From Methylocystis sp. MJC1 (GTDB lineage Bacteria; Pseudomonadota; Alphaproteobacteria; Rhizobiales; Beijerinckiaceae): 64,000 nucleotides of DNA. The position numbers were made by a program, and so were the translations under genes. Position 1 is the first letter of the stretch. The number at the start of each line of letters is the position of its first letter. Under the pieces are notes generated by a model. The model was not told where the DNA came from. It did not search any database and worked only from the letters and a program-made list of their open reading frames with translations. Location: positions 2,717,001-2,781,000 of the forward strand of contig NZ_CP107558.1 of NCBI RefSeq assembly GCF_026427715.1, given 5' to 3'. This document shows positions 62,837 to 64,000 of the stretch, one piece after another.

Positions 62837-64000
62837 ATGCGTTTCCACCCAGACGGACCCGACATACCTGACGAACTTGTCGCTCTCCAAGAAAAAGGAG
62901 AGGTCATCTTTATTTGTGGAGCTGGGATTTCGAGGGCAATCGGCCTTCCTGATTTTCGGGGGCTTGTTAGTAAGATCTATGAGGAGCTAGGGGAAAGCTG
63001 GGAAAGGCATCCCCCTGAATGTGAAGTTATGCGGGAGGGAGGACGGCTAGCCCACCAATATGATCGTTGCCTGCGCAGCCTTGAGAGACGCCTTGCCGCC
63101 TCTGATCTCCCTAGAAATAAAGGGATGCGCGAACGTATGCGGATCGCCATCCGCAGGGCTTTGTCAGTCCCCGAAGGAGCTAATCTAGCCAATCATCTAG
63201 CACTGCTAGCACTTTCTCGAGGCGCAGAAGGGCAGACAAGGCTGATAACGACAAACTTTGACACCCTGTTCGAAAGAGCATGGCTTGAGAAGTACCAGAA
63301 AGCTATCGCCAGTCACGCAAGTGCAGCTATGCCAGCACCCAAAGCCTCTGGGTTTGAAGGCGTCTTGCACTTGCATGGTCGCCTTGCTGATGACAGCCCC
63401 AAACTCAGTTTGGCGGAGACAGATCTTGTACTAACGAGTTCTGAATTTGGTGACGCGTACCTGCGCTCGGGCTGGGCTTCGCGTTACGTCTACGACGTCG
63501 TACGCGCCTGCACGGTTGTGCTCGTTGGCTATTCAGCCGACGATCCTCCGATGCGCTACTTGCTGGAGGTTCTGGAGGCTGACCGCGAACGATACAGCGA
63601 TTTGCACCGAGTATATGCGTTTGCGGCGAGCAAGGATGAGGAAGAGGAGCTCGAAGCCGCGCTCTGGCGTGCAAAAGGAATTGAGCCAATCCTTTACCGT
63701 CCTAGTGAAAATGATCATTCTGCCCTTTATAAAACATTAGAAGAATGGAGGGATTACGCGAACGATCCGACCGCTTGGCGGAGGGAAGCTCTTCGCGTGA
63801 TTTTTACTCAATCACCTAAGGAGCAGGGTGAGGATGAGCTTGCACGCTGCGCAGCGTTGCTACGCCACAGGGATGCGGCTCAGCTCTTAGCCGAGCTATC
63901 ACCACCTTCCGATTGGCTTTCGCCTCTGAATGATCGCCGCGTGTTTGCCGAACAAGAAAGACATGCCGGGCAATGGATTGCAGCGCGACTTAATGATGCC
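62837..64000 (+). CDS. SIR2-domain protein, N-terminal part (possible DUF4020-type defence protein)
   Basis: 388 codons visible, open to the window edge. SIR2 NAD-binding motifs are FICGAGISRAIGLPDFRG (25-42), TTNFDTLFERA (138-148), LHLHGRL (177-183) and VVLVGYSADDPPMRYL (227-242). VLTSSEFGDAYLRSGWASRYV between them is the form I recall from large SIR2 proteins with a C-terminal DUF4020 domain. Such proteins deplete NAD+ on phage infection in characterised defence systems (DSR, Thoeris ThsA are related in principle). Codon use is AT-richer than the chromosome. The rest of the gene, and any partner, is outside the window. Confidence 0.88.
   Translation, partial: MRFHPDGPDIPDELVALQEKGEVIFICGAGISRAIGLPDFRGLVSKIYEELGESWERHPPECEVMREGGRLAHQYDRCLRSLERRLAASDLPRNKGMRERMRIAIRRALSVPEGANLANHLALLALSRGAEGQTRLITTNFDTLFERAWLEKYQKAIASHASAAMPAPKASGFEGVLHLHGRLADDSPKLSLAETDLVLTSSEFGDAYLRSGWASRYVYDVVRACTVVLVGYSADDPPMRYLLEVLEADRERYSDLHRVYAFAASKDEEEELEAALWRAKGIEPILYRPSENDHSALYKTLEEWRDYANDPTAWRREALRVIFTQSPKEQGEDELARCAALLRHRDAAQLLAELSPPSDWLSPLNDRRVFAEQERHAGQWIAARLNDA

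Larger units (their letters stand above)
46881..64000. mobile_element. integrated mobilizable/conjugative element at tRNA-Gln (left end and most of it; right end outside window)
   Basis: The boundary is the 3' half of tRNA-Gln. Inside are a large serine recombinase, relaxase, MobC-like protein, coupling protein, candidate oriT, DUF2958 and other element-type small genes, and likely cargo (STAND ATPase, SIR2 protein). None of the repeat families A, B or C found in the chromosomal part occurs here, and several genes (49-53 kb, 59.6-60.3 kb, 62.8-64 kb) are visibly more AT-rich. No second copy of the tRNA 3' end was found before 64000, and no VirB/Trb genes are visible. Confidence 0.85.

Noticed and set aside
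46881..64000. Prophage interpretation of the right-hand element
   Set aside because: Relaxase, MobC-like and coupling proteins are present and no capsid, terminase, tail or lysis genes are seen.
47000..64000. Right attachment site inside the window
   Set aside because: No second copy of the tRNA-Gln 3' sequence (GGTTCGAATCC with CCCCCAG) was seen right of the tRNA.

Overview
The window comes from a GC-rich alphaproteobacterial methane oxidizer of the type II kind (Methylocystis/Methylosinus relatives are the best guess). The deciding evidence is a complete pmoC-pmoA-pmoB operon (42.4-45.5 kb) for particulate methane monooxygenase with all expected PmoC metal ligands, together with a formaldehyde-activating-enzyme homologue, cyclic/periplasmic glucan genes opgGH and a meso-diaminopimelate-type MurE. 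Nothing in the window allows a species call.

Left part, 0-46.8 kb, is chromosomal. 1-7.0 kb (minus strand) is the 5' part of the division and cell wall cluster: rsmH, ftsL, ftsI, murE, murF, mraY, almost all with 1-4 base overlaps, with rnpB (RNase P RNA) upstream where mraZ often sits. Then come priA, two small secreted Cys/Trp-motif proteins, hrcA and an outer membrane beta-barrel protein. 14.3-20.5 kb is a surface polysaccharide region: two tandem GT-B glycosyltransferases, a GT-A type transferase, an LptF/LptG-family permease and a Wzm/Wzt-type ABC exporter. It is followed by a Tat-type FAD oxidoreductase, glmU-glmS (UDP-GlcNAc supply), opgG-opgH, a DUF952 protein, pyrD, a Fae homologue, dinB, an AI-2E-family transporter and a sugar-dehydrogenase/cytochrome c fusion. 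36.8-40.6 kb has a molybdenum flavour (HTH-PBP regulator, YqeB/EF2563-like protein, ModE) and a frameshifted cyclase. A truncated Mu/Tn7-type transposase and a previously easy-to-miss 37-residue membrane peptide with its own ribosome binding site and terminator lie just upstream of pmoCAB. A YkgJ-type cysteine-cluster gene and tRNA-Gln(CUG) follow pmoB.

Three families of short palindromic repeats (called A, B and C here) are scattered through the left part. One family A copy is inserted in frame inside pyrD, and one family A copy is nested inside a family B copy. None occurs right of tRNA-Gln.

Right part, 46.9-64.0 kb, is an integrated mobilizable or conjugative element. A large serine recombinase reads out through the 3' half of tRNA-Gln, which marks the left attachment site; the right end is outside the window. 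Element genes include two paralogous HTH proteins, a 951-residue NB-ARC/TPR STAND ATPase with an unrecognised N-terminal domain, a MORN-like repeat protein, a DUF4407 membrane coiled-coil protein, two very small proteins, relaxase plus MobC-like accessory protein, a VirD4/TraG-type coupling protein, a palindrome-rich candidate oriT between them, a self-contained promoter-operator, DUF2958 and other small element genes, and at the window edge the start of a SIR2-domain protein of a kind associated with phage defence. No VirB/Trb secretion genes are visible, so whether it transfers itself or is mobilized in trans cannot be decided here.
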